Below, one piece after another: positions 6,819 through 15,509 of a DNA stretch of 24,407 nt (within the stretch, counting starts at the first letter, position 1; every line of letters starts with the position of its first letter). The notes beneath the pieces are model-generated. The model had not been told where the DNA came from and made no database searches. It saw only the letters and a program-made list of their open reading frames with translations. The stretch is taken from NCBI GenBank assembly GCA_027717875.1, contig JALLOL010000011.1, forward strand, positions 1 to 24,407, written 5' to 3'. Made by a program: the position numbers and the translations under genes. The DNA comes from Acidobacteria bacterium AH-259-L09 (GTDB lineage Bacteria; Acidobacteriota; UBA6911; RPQK01).

Positions 6819-9146
6819 TCACTCATTGTTATGCTCGACCTCGTCAATGAGTTTTAGGACCGAGTCGTCGGGTTCGATACGTTCGGCTTGACCTTCAAAG
6901 TGGTAGGAAACCCAGCGAACACCATCTTTTTCAAGGCGGTTGTAGAAGTAACAGGCGATCTCCTCTGTCTCGGGAGTTCGCATCATACGGAAGAAATGCA
7001 GGATCTGGAGAGGCTGACGCGTTGTGGTGTCGAAGAAGTAAAGCTCCTCACGGTCCATAGGTGTGGGAGTCTGAAGTGTAACTTCTTTGAAGATCTGTCG
7101 GCTTCCCATGAGCTTCTTGCCTCGGTAGTGGTAAATACCAGCAGTATACTCATTTGCCCCGGGTCTAAGGAGCCACCAATCTTCAAAAACGGTTCCGAGG
7201 AGACCTCGAAGACGGTTCAGTTCTTCCTGTAAGATCGTGAAGCGCCGTTCATACTCCCTTCGACTAATAATGCCAGTGTGACCTTTCCAGTCGTTCCGAT
7301 AGCGACTTACCTTTTCTAGGATTTGGAATAGCGACTTATTGGCAATAGTTTCGACCTTGTTGCTGTCATTGGTTCTGTAGAGATCGAGACAGAGGTCACG
7401 TTGTTTTTTGCGAGATAGAAGCTGCCGTGTGGTGCGCGCGAGACGCTGGCAACGGACAACCCATTCTCCGAAGCTACTTCTGGCAAGTGAGTGAGGACCA
7501 TCACCGGACTCAAACCAGTTTCTTTTGTGCTCGAGAAAGAATTGAGCGCTAGAGTGAAATGCGCTTGTCATAAGTGTACCCATAAACTGGGCAGTCGCTT
7601 CGAAGAAATTAAGCAGATGCGCGTTTTTATGCTCAATGTTGCGTGTTGCCTGGTAGCGCCACAGAATGGATGCGAGTGGAAACGGAAGTGTCTCCAGCCA
7701 GGCTTCAAGACTCTCCTTTCGATTGAGAGTTTCAATGACTTTTCCAACCTTCTCGGCATCAACGGGACGGTTCCATAGTTCTCGCTCGGCCTGTTCCAGT
7801 CGAAGTCGAAGTTCCTTAATCTCTTGACCCACAGCGACGGCCTTCTTCTGAGCTTCGACCGGAAGCGTGAATACGGTTGCTTCAAGGAGGCTGCTCTTAT
7901 TGATCTTCGGGATATACGTCCCCCGAAGAAGCGCATCGCGTGTCTTTCTTCCAAGCGGTGAGTTGAAGAATTCAGCAAGAAATTCTGCGTACGCCTTGTC
8001 GGGACGGACGATAAGTTGGGCATAGTTCTGAGGCTTGATTTTTAGATCCGAAAGGGCTGTAACGGCAGGTGAGGTTCCAATAAGAGGCAAATAAACGCAG
8101 TTAGGCAAATCATCAAAACCCCCGTCTTCCGACCGTTTCCCAAGATTTACCTCTTCCACAAGTTCTGTTAGCTCTATGGGCTCCAGCCCGCTGCGCTCAG
8201 CCAACCGCTGTTGCTCATCCTGAGCGATCAAAGCATGCCACCCTCTATATTCCTGCAGCTCCACGAGCCTTCCAAGTTCCGGAACTGGACCAGGTTTTCT
8301 TTTCTGGAGGTTGTTGACGAGTGCTGATGGATCCCGATCTGGGCTCAGTCGCCCCACAAACACATCGGTCGATTGTTTTCTACTGATGAAGACTACATTG
8401 AGCTCGATTGAAGTGAAGGCAAACTCACCAGGCGGCAGCGTGATGATCGAGTTTACATGAAGTCCAAGCTTCGGGAGAGTATCTCGAACAAGAGCAGAAC
8501 TCTTTGCGAAGAAGAAGCTATTAGGCAGGATGTATACTCCCTCGCCATCTTTGCTAAGGTGCAATGCAGACTCCAGAACCAATACGTTCGTCCTTGACTC
8601 GCGGACTTCGATCGTGCCTGCACTTGTATCAAACGTTTCAGCTGTTGGAGGTAACCCAATTGGAGGAGACGAGACCACAAGGTCGAATTTGTTGACCTCC
8701 TTAAGAGATTCCTCGGGCTTCTTCAGTATCCACTCCACAGAGGAACGCACGTCCATCAACTTCGCAACTTTGATATCTGCCTCCATCGGCGAGATACCCG
8801 TGGCTTCAGGGATGGCATTCTTATCAACGACTGGCTGCAACAGTGACCCTATTCCAGCCCAGGGGTCGAGCACGCTTTGGGGTTTCTTAGCGTCAACATA
8901 GGCGCTTATGAATTCGGTTACATAAGGGGGGACGATCAGAGCACCTCGCCGTCCCATCTTCGTGTTCAGTAAGTAAAGATCGTTCCACTTGAACTGGATA
9001 CCTTTTTCTCTAGCCTCAGTAATCAATTCAGCCATGCTCGGATACCGACCTGAACGCCGTATTTCGTCGCTAAGGTTCCGGAGTAACTGAGCGTTATCCT
9101 CCGCCTTGTGTTTTGGCTGAGTTGTAGGCTTTCGGGTTTTTGCCAT
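6819..9146 (-). CDS. Methyltransferase-like / specificity-like / HEPN-like fusion protein, fourth gene of the hsd operon
   Basis: This 775-residue protein reads as three parts. Residues 65-260 resemble an N6-adenine methyltransferase: DPWAGIG at 94-100 is motif I and VVSSPPIG at 157-164 sits at motif IV, but the fourth catalytic-motif residue is I163 where active enzymes have Y, F or W. Residues 345-475 resemble a type I specificity half-domain: NYAQLIV, FNSPLGRKTRDALLRGTYIP, INKSSL, then a helix with ELRLRLEQAERELW. Residues 505-660 are helical and contain YRNDWKGH (R617, H623), matching the HEPN R-x5-H motif. The C-terminal 115 residues are unassigned. It starts 11 bases after the hsdS stop. 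It may be an extra effector or alternative specificity module. The methyltransferase relationship is good; other parts are inference. Confidence 0.72.
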   Translation of the reverse strand: MAKTRKPTTQPKHKAEDNAQLLRNLSDEIRRSGRYPSMAELITEAREKGIQFKWNDLYLLNTKMGRRGALIVPPYVTEFISAYVDAKKPQSVLDPWAGIGSLLQPVVDKNAIPEATGISPMEADIKVAKLMDVRSSVEWILKKPEESLKEVNKFDLVVSSPPIGLPPTAETFDTSAGTIEVRESRTNVLVLESALHLSKDGEGVYILPNSFFFAKSSALVRDTLPKLGLHVNSIITLPPGEFAFTSIELNVVFISRKQSTDVFVGRLSPDRDPSALVNNLQKRKPGPVPELGRLVELQEYRGWHALIAQDEQQRLAERSGLEPIELTELVEEVNLGKRSEDGGFDDLPNCVYLPLIGTSPAVTALSDLKIKPQNYAQLIVRPDKAYAEFLAEFFNSPLGRKTRDALLRGTYIPKINKSSLLEATVFTLPVEAQKKAVAVGQEIKELRLRLEQAERELWNRPVDAEKVGKVIETLNRKESLEAWLETLPFPLASILWRYQATRNIEHKNAHLLNFFEATAQFMGTLMTSAFHSSAQFFLEHKRNWFESGDGPHSLARSSFGEWVVRCQRLARTTRQLLSRKKQRDLCLDLYRTNDSNKVETIANKSLFQILEKVSRYRNDWKGHTGIISRREYERRFTILQEELNRLRGLLGTVFEDWWLLRPGANEYTAGIYHYRGKKLMGSRQIFKEVTLQTPTPMDREELYFFDTTTRQPLQILHFFRMMRTPETEEIACYFYNRLEKDGVRWVSYHFEGQAERIEPDDSVLKLIDEVEHNNE

Positions 9147-9157
9147 AGTTCACGTTT

Positions 9158-10798
9158 CTATTGCGATGTATAGGGTAAGTCTTTCTGTTGCGATTTGTTG
9201 CGGGGTTTGCGGGTTGTGCGTTTTCGCTTCTTTGTCTCTTTCGCCTTTGCGGTGCGGGTGGATTTTATTTTTTTCAAAAGGGCGGAGGCGGGTTCGTAGG
9301 TACGGTTTTCCTTTCTGGCCAGTTCCGCTTCGGTTGGGACCAGTTCCCCGCGGAAGGCTTTGGAGAGAATCGACTGGGTGAGTTTTCCCGCTCGGGTGGT
9401 TGCGCCTTTCACGCGGTTTTCGATGGTGTCGGCGAGGGCGAAGAGGGCTTCAACGCGGCGGACGATTTCGTGCTGTTCAGTAAGAGGTGGTAGATGTACC
9501 ACAATCTCGCGAATTGTTGCCATTGAGAGGCTTGGTTGTGCGGTAGCCTTTATCCAAGAGGACATGTATGAAAATCCGATGGGCGATTGCAGATACAGTA
9601 GTAGATAACGAGTGCTCACTCCGTCTACATCAATCTTTGCTACGTTGGGTGCAAGGTGCCAGCGATCCTCTTTCGGCGCCATGCAGACGTTACCTGTACC
9701 AGCCCCGATGAAAACCATTAGGATCTCTCGGCCGTGTAGCTGAGAACGCTCAAGAAAATCAGAAACCTTTTTCGAAATATATTTTAAGTTCTCCGACAGG
9801 AATCGGCCCATTTGGACATTCTGCGCTCTCACGACTGGCACTTCCCCCACATTTTCAAGATTGATGTATTTCGTATATTCAAAGCCTGCCAATTTCGTGA
9901 CGTGCGCAAGGAAGTCTACGTTGGTTACCGCCCAAGTCTCAGGTAACCCAGGCATTTCTGCCTTAATTGATGAAGGTTTGTCTGGGAAGATTTTGCGAGG
10001 TTTTCGATCACCTTTCCGCTCGGCCTCTCGGAGTGCTGCTCCGTAGGCGATTCTTCTCCTTTTGGCAATTGAGGCCAAAAGTTCGCTTGCAGGTTCAATG
10101 TCCGGATGTTTTTCTCGCCAGTCTTCGGTGAGGCGGCCGGAGCAGGCTGCGGCGAGCACCGACTGGCGGAAACGTTTGAGGATTGTTGGGACTTTGGCGA
10201 GGCGTTCTCGGGCTTTGTTGACTTCGGCGAGGAGAGCTTGCACTTTGGCGACGATGCGTTTTTGTTCGGGGAGGGGTGGGAGGTGAAGTTCCGTCCGCTC
10301 AAGAAAGCCCTTAGGGACTCGCTTTTGGCCGACAGACCCTGTCATTTCAGCTTCTGCTGACTTTCGATACGACTCCTGCCGGATGAAATAGCAGATGAAA
10401 TCCTCCAGAAGCGCGCCGGTTGGACGAAGGACGAGGAACTCGGTAGAGCCAAAACCAACACCATTGTGAAGGCCCCTCGCAATCGCAGCTTTGCCATTCT
10501 CCATGCACGGTGTGATCTTGGCGAAGATAACGTCGCCTTCGCGGAAGGCGGTGTATCCTTTCCGAACCTTGCCGAACGGCCTCAATTCGGGTTCTGTAAT
10601 AGCTCCGAGTTCTGCGTCAACCGCAGGCATAGGAACGAACGTGACAAGGGAATCAGCTGGCAATGCGTCTTTGGAGGGCTTAGGTGGGTTAATTTGACAG
10701 ACTTCAGGCAAGGTCGTTGGTTCCCACCCTTCTGGCAGGTCGGTGTCTCCGACTGCTTCTGAAATCGACTGAATTTTGGTGGGTTGGGTTGCGGTCAT
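9158..10798 (-). CDS. hsdS: Type I restriction-modification specificity subunit HsdS
   Basis: HsdS supplies the two target-recognition domains that guide the HsdM-HsdR complex to a bipartite DNA site. The 546-residue protein has TRD1 at about 22-170, ending in LPPLPEQKRIVAKVQALLAE at 173-192, a central helical spacer, TRD2 at about 285-435 ending in LPPLTEQHEIVRRVEALFAL at 436-455, and a distal helix with the AFRGELV motif, mirrored after the first repeat by ACSGRLTEDW. The C-terminal 40 residues are very rich in lysine and arginine, an unusual extension. The ATG lies 2 bases after the hsdM stop, as expected for coupled hsdM-hsdS translation. The family is certain; the DNA target cannot be read from sequence. 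Confidence 0.96.
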   Translation of the reverse strand: MTATQPTKIQSISEAVGDTDLPEGWEPTTLPEVCQINPPKPSKDALPADSLVTFVPMPAVDAELGAITEPELRPFGKVRKGYTAFREGDVIFAKITPCMENGKAAIARGLHNGVGFGSTEFLVLRPTGALLEDFICYFIRQESYRKSAEAEMTGSVGQKRVPKGFLERTELHLPPLPEQKRIVAKVQALLAEVNKARERLAKVPTILKRFRQSVLAAACSGRLTEDWREKHPDIEPASELLASIAKRRRIAYGAALREAERKGDRKPRKIFPDKPSSIKAEMPGLPETWAVTNVDFLAHVTKLAGFEYTKYINLENVGEVPVVRAQNVQMGRFLSENLKYISKKVSDFLERSQLHGREILMVFIGAGTGNVCMAPKEDRWHLAPNVAKIDVDGVSTRYLLLYLQSPIGFSYMSSWIKATAQPSLSMATIREIVVHLPPLTEQHEIVRRVEALFALADTIENRVKGATTRAGKLTQSILSKAFRGELVPTEAELARKENRTYEPASALLKKIKSTRTAKAKETKKRKRTTRKPRNKSQQKDLPYTSQ

Positions 10799-10800
10799 AG

Positions 10801-12264
10801 TTACTTTGCCGCTGAGGGGGCGACTTCCTCCATTAAGGAGATGACGGCGTTTAATTCCTCAACGGCTGCCTCAAGCTCTGAGATGGCATCTGTGGCGAGT
10901 TCCTCGGGCTCCGGGAGCTCGCCTGAACCTTCAGGCGGCTCTTCTTTGAGCCACTTGAGGCCATCGATCTTGTAGTCGCGGTCTTTCACTTCCTGGATGG
11001 TGAAGCTTCGCCAACGGTCGTCTTTGGAGTCGCCTGGAGTTCGCTTTGCACGCCCGTTTGGATCAGAGCTGTAGCAGTGCTCAAACTCCTTGAAGTGCTC
11101 CGGGGTGAGTGGGCGCTCCTTCTTCGTGATTCGTGGGACGTTCGTGCGGGCGTCATAGACCCAGATGGTTTTTGTCGGGTAGCCCTTCGTGAAAAAGACA
11201 ACATAGGTTCTACTGCCGCTATAAGGGGTGAACGTCCCATTCGGAACACGCAAGACGGTGTGGAGGTCACAATCTTCCATGAGAATCTTGAAGACCTCCC
11301 CTGCCTGGTCTAAAAAGAGGCAGTTGTCAGGCACCACCACTGCGGCGCGGCCTCCGGGCTTCAGGAAGGTCATGACGTGCTGGAGGAAGTTCAGCTGTTT
11401 GTTGCTTGTCTCAATCACAAAATCTTCCCGCTCGGGGACCTGGTTTGCGCCTTTGGTACCAAAAGGGGGATTGGTGAGCACCACGTCGAAGCGGGTGCCG
11501 CTTGGCACCTCGTAGATCGAGTCGCCCAGGCGGATCTCGGGTTCAAGGCCATGCAGGTAGAGATTCATGAGGGCTAGGCGCCGAGGGCGAGGGACGAGCT
11601 CCTGTCCATGATAGGTGCCGCGTCGGAGTCGCTTTGCAAGCTCGCGGTCTACCGCACCGCCCTGGGTCTCCTCCATCAGCCACTCGTAGGAGGAGACGAG
11701 AAAGCCTCCCGTACCGCAGGCGGGGTCGCAAATCGTGAACTCTTTATCGGCGCGAGGATCGGGCTTGATGCAACGGACGATCGATTGGATAAGAAGGCGG
11801 GGCGTGAAGTATTGGCCAGCGCCCTTTTTGCCTTCGCTCGCGGCTTTCTCAAGGAGACCCTCGAAGGCGGCGGCCTTCACGTCCACGTCAAGGGCAGTCC
11901 ACTCCGTCTCGTCAATGAGGCCGATGAGTTTTTTGAGGTTTACGGGGTTATTGAAGCGCGACAGCGCCCCGGAGAAGATATCACCCAGAATCCCCCGCTG
12001 CCGACCAAGTGCCCTGAGGATGTCTGTGTAGTGCTCAAGCAGGGCCGTTCCGGATTTTTCTGCAAGTGTAGGCCAGGAGCAGTCGCGTTCAATTTTGCGG
12101 CCGTTTTGCGCCTTGAGGGAGGTTTTAGACAGATCAATCCTCCGCTCGTCGGCCATCTTCAAGAATAAGAGGTACGTGAGCTGCTCGATGTAGTCACCGT
12201 AATCGATTCCGTCATGGCGGAGGGTGTGGCAGAAGCCCCAGAGTTTTTGTACGACGTCACTCAT
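10801..12264 (-). CDS. hsdM: Type I restriction-modification methyltransferase subunit HsdM
   Basis: HsdM transfers a methyl group from S-adenosylmethionine to adenine N6 in the site chosen by HsdS. This 487-residue protein has the N-terminal helical HsdM domain (LWGFCHTLRHDGIDYGDYIE), the GQYFTPR motif at 150-156, motif I DPACGTGG at 180-187 and the catalytic NPPF at 265-268, all intact. Its length is normal for the family. The start codon overlaps the hsdR stop in an ATGA arrangement (12261-12264) and hsdS follows after 2 bases. It should therefore be active, in contrast to the altered methyltransferase-like domain encoded by the fourth gene of the operon. Confidence 0.97.
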   Translation of the reverse strand: MSDVVQKLWGFCHTLRHDGIDYGDYIEQLTYLLFLKMADERRIDLSKTSLKAQNGRKIERDCSWPTLAEKSGTALLEHYTDILRALGRQRGILGDIFSGALSRFNNPVNLKKLIGLIDETEWTALDVDVKAAAFEGLLEKAASEGKKGAGQYFTPRLLIQSIVRCIKPDPRADKEFTICDPACGTGGFLVSSYEWLMEETQGGAVDRELAKRLRRGTYHGQELVPRPRRLALMNLYLHGLEPEIRLGDSIYEVPSGTRFDVVLTNPPFGTKGANQVPEREDFVIETSNKQLNFLQHVMTFLKPGGRAAVVVPDNCLFLDQAGEVFKILMEDCDLHTVLRVPNGTFTPYSGSRTYVVFFTKGYPTKTIWVYDARTNVPRITKKERPLTPEHFKEFEHCYSSDPNGRAKRTPGDSKDDRWRSFTIQEVKDRDYKIDGLKWLKEEPPEGSGELPEPEELATDAISELEAAVEELNAVISLMEEVAPSAAK

Positions 12265-14945
12265 GCGGCAATGGTTTGGTTAAATTGGTTAAGTAGTTCG
12301 CTGAGTTGTCCTTCAAAGATACGGTTTGCCCGCCCCCATCCGCCAACGCGGGTAAAGACGGGCAGGAAGTCAAAGTCCTCTTTGTCGATAGACAGATTTT
12401 TCTTGAGGTGGGCCTTGATACGGTCAAGCCACTGCTGCTGATCTTGGGTGAAGGTCTGGCCGGCCGTTACTTTTTCGAAGGCTCGCTCGACTCGTTCTTC
12501 GGCGGTATAGAGGGGATAGTCGTTATCAACGCTGTGCTTGACCATGGAGATGATGTCCACCAGCGCCTTGTGGTAGTGGACCTCATGGGCCTTTTGGAGG
12601 TTTTCGATGGTGAAGCGCTGAGGAGTGGAATCAAGTTTCTCTTTGAGTTCCTTGAGGGCTTCTGTGCTCCATTGGCGCGGGTGGTCAAGGAGTATCTGGA
12701 TGGCTTGGATATGCTCCGGGTTTTCACGGACAAACTCTGCGAAGGCGGTGAGGTAGTCGGCGGGTTTGTATTCTCTCCCTTGAGAATCGCGCACGAGCCA
12801 TTCTGAGGTGACGGTATCCTGGGTTTGGTAGGTGACGACGAACGTACGAGGCGGGCGCGGGTAGTTTACGAGGAGGTTTTGGAAATCTGTGTTGCGCAGA
12901 ATCGCCATCGTGCGCGTGAAATCTTCTCGAAGGCGCTGGGGAAGGTCTGCGGCATATCTACCCATATCACCCTCGGGAATGTAGACGGCAAAGAGTTCCC
13001 GGGCCTCACCTGACATCTCCTTCTCGATCCGTTGGAGGCGTTTCACCAGGCACCGGATGTTGTAGTCGCGGTCGCGGTTGTTCCAAATATCCTCGATCAC
13101 CTGGGCGATCGTCCGAATCGGGCGCTGGGGTGGATCGGCCGTGATGCCGGTTGTCTTCCTGAAGTACTCAAGGAGGGTACCATCGAAGCAATCAAAGACG
13201 ACAAAGTGTGACTTGTCTGGGAAGTTTTCGCCCTTCCGTGTGCCGCGCCCCATCATTTGCTCAAAGAGGATGCGCGACTTTACGGGCCGCAAAAATACGA
13301 TGAACTCCAGGTCCGGGATGTCAACACCCGTTGTGAGGAGGTCCACGGTGACGACCACACCTGGCTTCTGGCGATTACGAAATTCGCGGATGCGCTGGAG
13401 CGGACGGTCAACGCGCCCCGTGATTTTCCTGACGAAGTCGTCCCCTTTCCCGAAAACGTCACGTGCGATGTCGGCCAACTGATCGGCGTGGGAGGTATGG
13501 GGTAGGTCATTGACTGCGAATATCAGGATTTTGGGGAGACGGCCGAACTTCGATTCGTGCTCCTGGGCGTACTTTTTCACTTCTTCGAGGATTTTGCGGT
13601 TTGAGTCGGGTGAGGTGATCTTGTGCTCAACCTCGGTCGTCTCGAATTGGCGTTCATCTTCGAGGAGGTCCATCTGCTTGGCACCGCTCTCTGGGTCAAT
13701 GACGGCCACCTCCTCACCCTCTTTGAGGAAGATGCCCTGCATGCGGACGTCTGATTTGATTGCAACGACATCGTAGTCAACCAGGTATCCTTCGCGGACT
13801 GCCCGCTCGTACTCGTAGCGAAAGACAACATCTTTAAAGTAGGCGGTGGTGTGGGCTGCAGGGGTTGCGGTGAGTCCCACTTTGATAGCATCGAAATGGT
13901 CAAGGGTTCTCCGCCAGACGGCAACCTCCGAGGTCGTATATCCGCGGTGGCACTCATCGGCAATGATGAGGTCAAAGGCGTGGATGGGGATGTCGAGTTG
14001 CTCGGCGTCCTCGTCTACTGGCTCATCTCCGACGTCAAAAATGACGCTGCGGCCGAAGAGGTTGATCGTCGTGCGCTGGATGGTGGAGACGTAGAGGAAG
14101 GCGTGTCCTGGTTGTGGATTTTGCAGGTACGATTGCCGGAGGACTTTTGGGTCAAACTTGTCTTCTTCGCCGAAGTCTTCCTTTTGGAAACGCTGGCTGT
14201 ACACCTCGTAAATTTTGTCGAACTTGAGGCCGGGCTCAGCCTCGAATGAGGCAAAGGCTCTTACCGCCTGTGCGGCGAGCGCCCGACGATCAACAAGAAA
14301 GAGGATGCGTTTTGCGACATCCGCTTTCATGAGGCGGTAGACCTGGTTGACCATGGTGAAGGTCTTGCCGGTTCCGGTGGCCATCGCGAGGAGCATCTGG
14401 CGCTTTCGGTTTGCGATCGCCTGTTCTGTCGCGTCGTTGGCTTCTCGCTGGTAGGGTCTCAGCCATGGGTGATCGTTGGGGGTCGCGAGGAGTTTCTCCA
14501 CTGAGGCGTCAAGGGGGCGCTGCATTCGTTCGGTGAGGGCTTCGGGAGTATGAAAGTGCGCAATCTGGTGGGAGCGGTTGAGCTCGTGCCTGATGTCGTG
14601 GTGCCAGATGACCTCGCCGTTTGTGGAGTAGAGAAATGGGACGCGGAAGCCGCGAAAATTGAAGGGGCTGTCTGTCACCCCTTTTGCGTAGCGCTCTGCT
14701 TGCGTGAGGACTTCTTGGGGACCGAGAGTGAGTTTTTTTGCCTCGACGATCCCGAGAATCTTTCCATCAACGCAGAGTGCGTAGTCTGCAGGGCCATTTT
14801 CTGTAGGGTATTCTTCGATAGCGCAGCGATCGTAGGTCCGGCCCTCCTCGAACGGGACAACGTCCCAGCCAACTTTCCTGACGCGCTCATCAATTAAGCA
14901 CTTGCGCGTCAAGTATTCGGAGTGTTTGGTTACACTTTCGGCCAT
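12261..14945 (-). CDS. hsdR: Type I restriction endonuclease subunit HsdR
   Basis: HsdR is the translocating motor and nuclease that cuts unmethylated DNA with HsdM and HsdS. The N-terminus of this 894-residue protein has the nuclease core: D54 in GPADYAL and E68-A-K70 in ILGIVEAKK. The helicase part shows Walker A ATGTGKT at 189-195, IIADECHRG with DECH at 330-333, GLTATPAAHTT, and motif VI QMMGRGTRKG. A C-terminal helical domain for M-subunit docking follows. All core motifs are intact. It heads the operon, with a good promoter about 60 bases upstream and the hsdM start overlapping its stop. AGAAG close to the ATG is a modest ribosome binding site. Family assignment is certain. Confidence 0.97.
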   Translation of the reverse strand: MAESVTKHSEYLTRKCLIDERVRKVGWDVVPFEEGRTYDRCAIEEYPTENGPADYALCVDGKILGIVEAKKLTLGPQEVLTQAERYAKGVTDSPFNFRGFRVPFLYSTNGEVIWHHDIRHELNRSHQIAHFHTPEALTERMQRPLDASVEKLLATPNDHPWLRPYQREANDATEQAIANRKRQMLLAMATGTGKTFTMVNQVYRLMKADVAKRILFLVDRRALAAQAVRAFASFEAEPGLKFDKIYEVYSQRFQKEDFGEEDKFDPKVLRQSYLQNPQPGHAFLYVSTIQRTTINLFGRSVIFDVGDEPVDEDAEQLDIPIHAFDLIIADECHRGYTTSEVAVWRRTLDHFDAIKVGLTATPAAHTTAYFKDVVFRYEYERAVREGYLVDYDVVAIKSDVRMQGIFLKEGEEVAVIDPESGAKQMDLLEDERQFETTEVEHKITSPDSNRKILEEVKKYAQEHESKFGRLPKILIFAVNDLPHTSHADQLADIARDVFGKGDDFVRKITGRVDRPLQRIREFRNRQKPGVVVTVDLLTTGVDIPDLEFIVFLRPVKSRILFEQMMGRGTRKGENFPDKSHFVVFDCFDGTLLEYFRKTTGITADPPQRPIRTIAQVIEDIWNNRDRDYNIRCLVKRLQRIEKEMSGEARELFAVYIPEGDMGRYAADLPQRLREDFTRTMAILRNTDFQNLLVNYPRPPRTFVVTYQTQDTVTSEWLVRDSQGREYKPADYLTAFAEFVRENPEHIQAIQILLDHPRQWSTEALKELKEKLDSTPQRFTIENLQKAHEVHYHKALVDIISMVKHSVDNDYPLYTAEERVERAFEKVTAGQTFTQDQQQWLDRIKAHLKKNLSIDKEDFDFLPVFTRVGGWGRANRIFEGQLSELLNQFNQTIAA

Positions 14946-15008
14946 GTTGCTTCTTCGAGAATATAGGGCGACTCGTGGGCCTTAAATCCTATGTAACAGG
15001 CGCTTTGC

Positions 15009-15037
15009 ATTGTATCTCCCAGCGGTGTTTTGAGCAA
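15009..15037 (-). promoter_or_regulatory. Probable sigma-70-type promoter of the hsdR-hsdM-hsdS operon
   Basis: On the - strand TTGCTC (15032-15037) and TACAAT (15009-15014) are separated by exactly 17 bases. The expected start site lies near 15002, giving a leader of about 57 bases before the hsdR ATG. No inverted repeat covers it, so constitutive expression is plausible. Confidence 0.6.
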
Positions 15038-15052
15038 ACGGGTTGCGCTGTT

Positions 15053-15235
15053 TCAAAACGATTGGAAGATGGCTTTGCGGAGGTTGATTTGTGGGAGGAG
15101 CGGCTGGTCGTTTACGGCGATGGAAAAGGGCTTCCCTGCCTTGTGGCGGTCTTCGAATTCCATGACGAAGGCACCCCGCTTGCCGACGGGAGGGAAGGTG
15201 ATCACTGATGGCAAACTATTGCAATATAAAGGAAT
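15053..15235 (-). pseudogene. Unidentified open frame running through the direct repeat (gene 3' end?)
   Basis: On the - strand an open frame crosses the repeat and ends at TGA 15053-15055. It reads GAFVMEFEDRHKAGKPFSIA, then VNDQPLLPQINLRKAIFQSF, a composition that looks protein-like. No start codon or upstream part is recognisable, and the frame enters AT-rich sequence beyond 15215. The left repeat carries the same coding-like segment, cut off by the window edge. If real, it is the 3' end of a gene duplicated at both island borders. The family is unknown. Confidence 0.35.
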
Positions 15236-15247
15236 AAATATATATGG
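15089..15247. repeat. Right copy of island-flanking direct repeat
   Basis: Matches 1-159 with two mismatches, in the same orientation. To its left is the hsdR promoter region; to its right the sequence becomes GGGGGGACAGGTCTTAAAC, which has no counterpart at the left copy. It marks the right border of the defence island. Confidence 0.95.
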
Positions 15248-15317
15248 GGGGGACAGGTCTTAAACATGGATGGGTTTATTTATATTAAACTAAATGGCGA
15301 TCTAGCTTTAATATAAA
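15244..15317. repeat. IS200/REP-end-like sequence and AT-rich inverted repeat
   Basis: GGGGGGACAGGTCTTAAAC just after the direct repeat resembles terminal sequences of IS200-like or REP-associated elements, recalled from family knowledge and uncertain. TTTATATTAAA at 15279-15289 and TTTAATATAAA at 15307-15317 form perfect 11-bp arms around 17 bases, a possible operator or cruciform. No gene is seen between 15056 and 15509 on the + strand. Confidence 0.3.
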
Positions 15318-15457
15318 GATCTTACTAACCCCTTATGAAAGGCAGCATTCATATCGCATCATGACAACGATGAGGAACCAGGGACCGAAGGGCGTTCGGA
15401 GCCCCATAGACAACATCCCGAACCGGTAATATGCGGATCAGTTAGGCGGCGGGGTGG

Positions 15458-15484
15458 GTGACTCCAGGCACTACAGCGAGTCAC
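15458..15484. promoter_or_regulatory. Inverted repeat upstream of the DUF5671-like gene
   Basis: GTGACTC (15458-15464) and GAGTCAC (15478-15484) are perfect 7-bp arms around 13 bases, ending 25 bases before the start codon at 15510. It could be an operator or a leader hairpin. No clear promoter is linked to it. Confidence 0.3.
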
Positions 15485-15509
15485 AACATGCGAGTGACGA
15501 GGGAAAAAG

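Noticed and set aside
9158..10798. Phase-variable hsdS inversion system
   Set aside because: Only one hsdS is present, and no recombinase or long inverted repeats around its TRDs were seen.
11608..12168. 186-codon + strand frame
   Set aside because: It is wholly antisense to hsdM, which has all conserved motifs.
15441..15447. GTTAGGC as the R' box of an additional attC or attI
   Set aside because: No matching R'' box or paired arms could be found in the 130 bases upstream; a single 7-base match is expected by chance.
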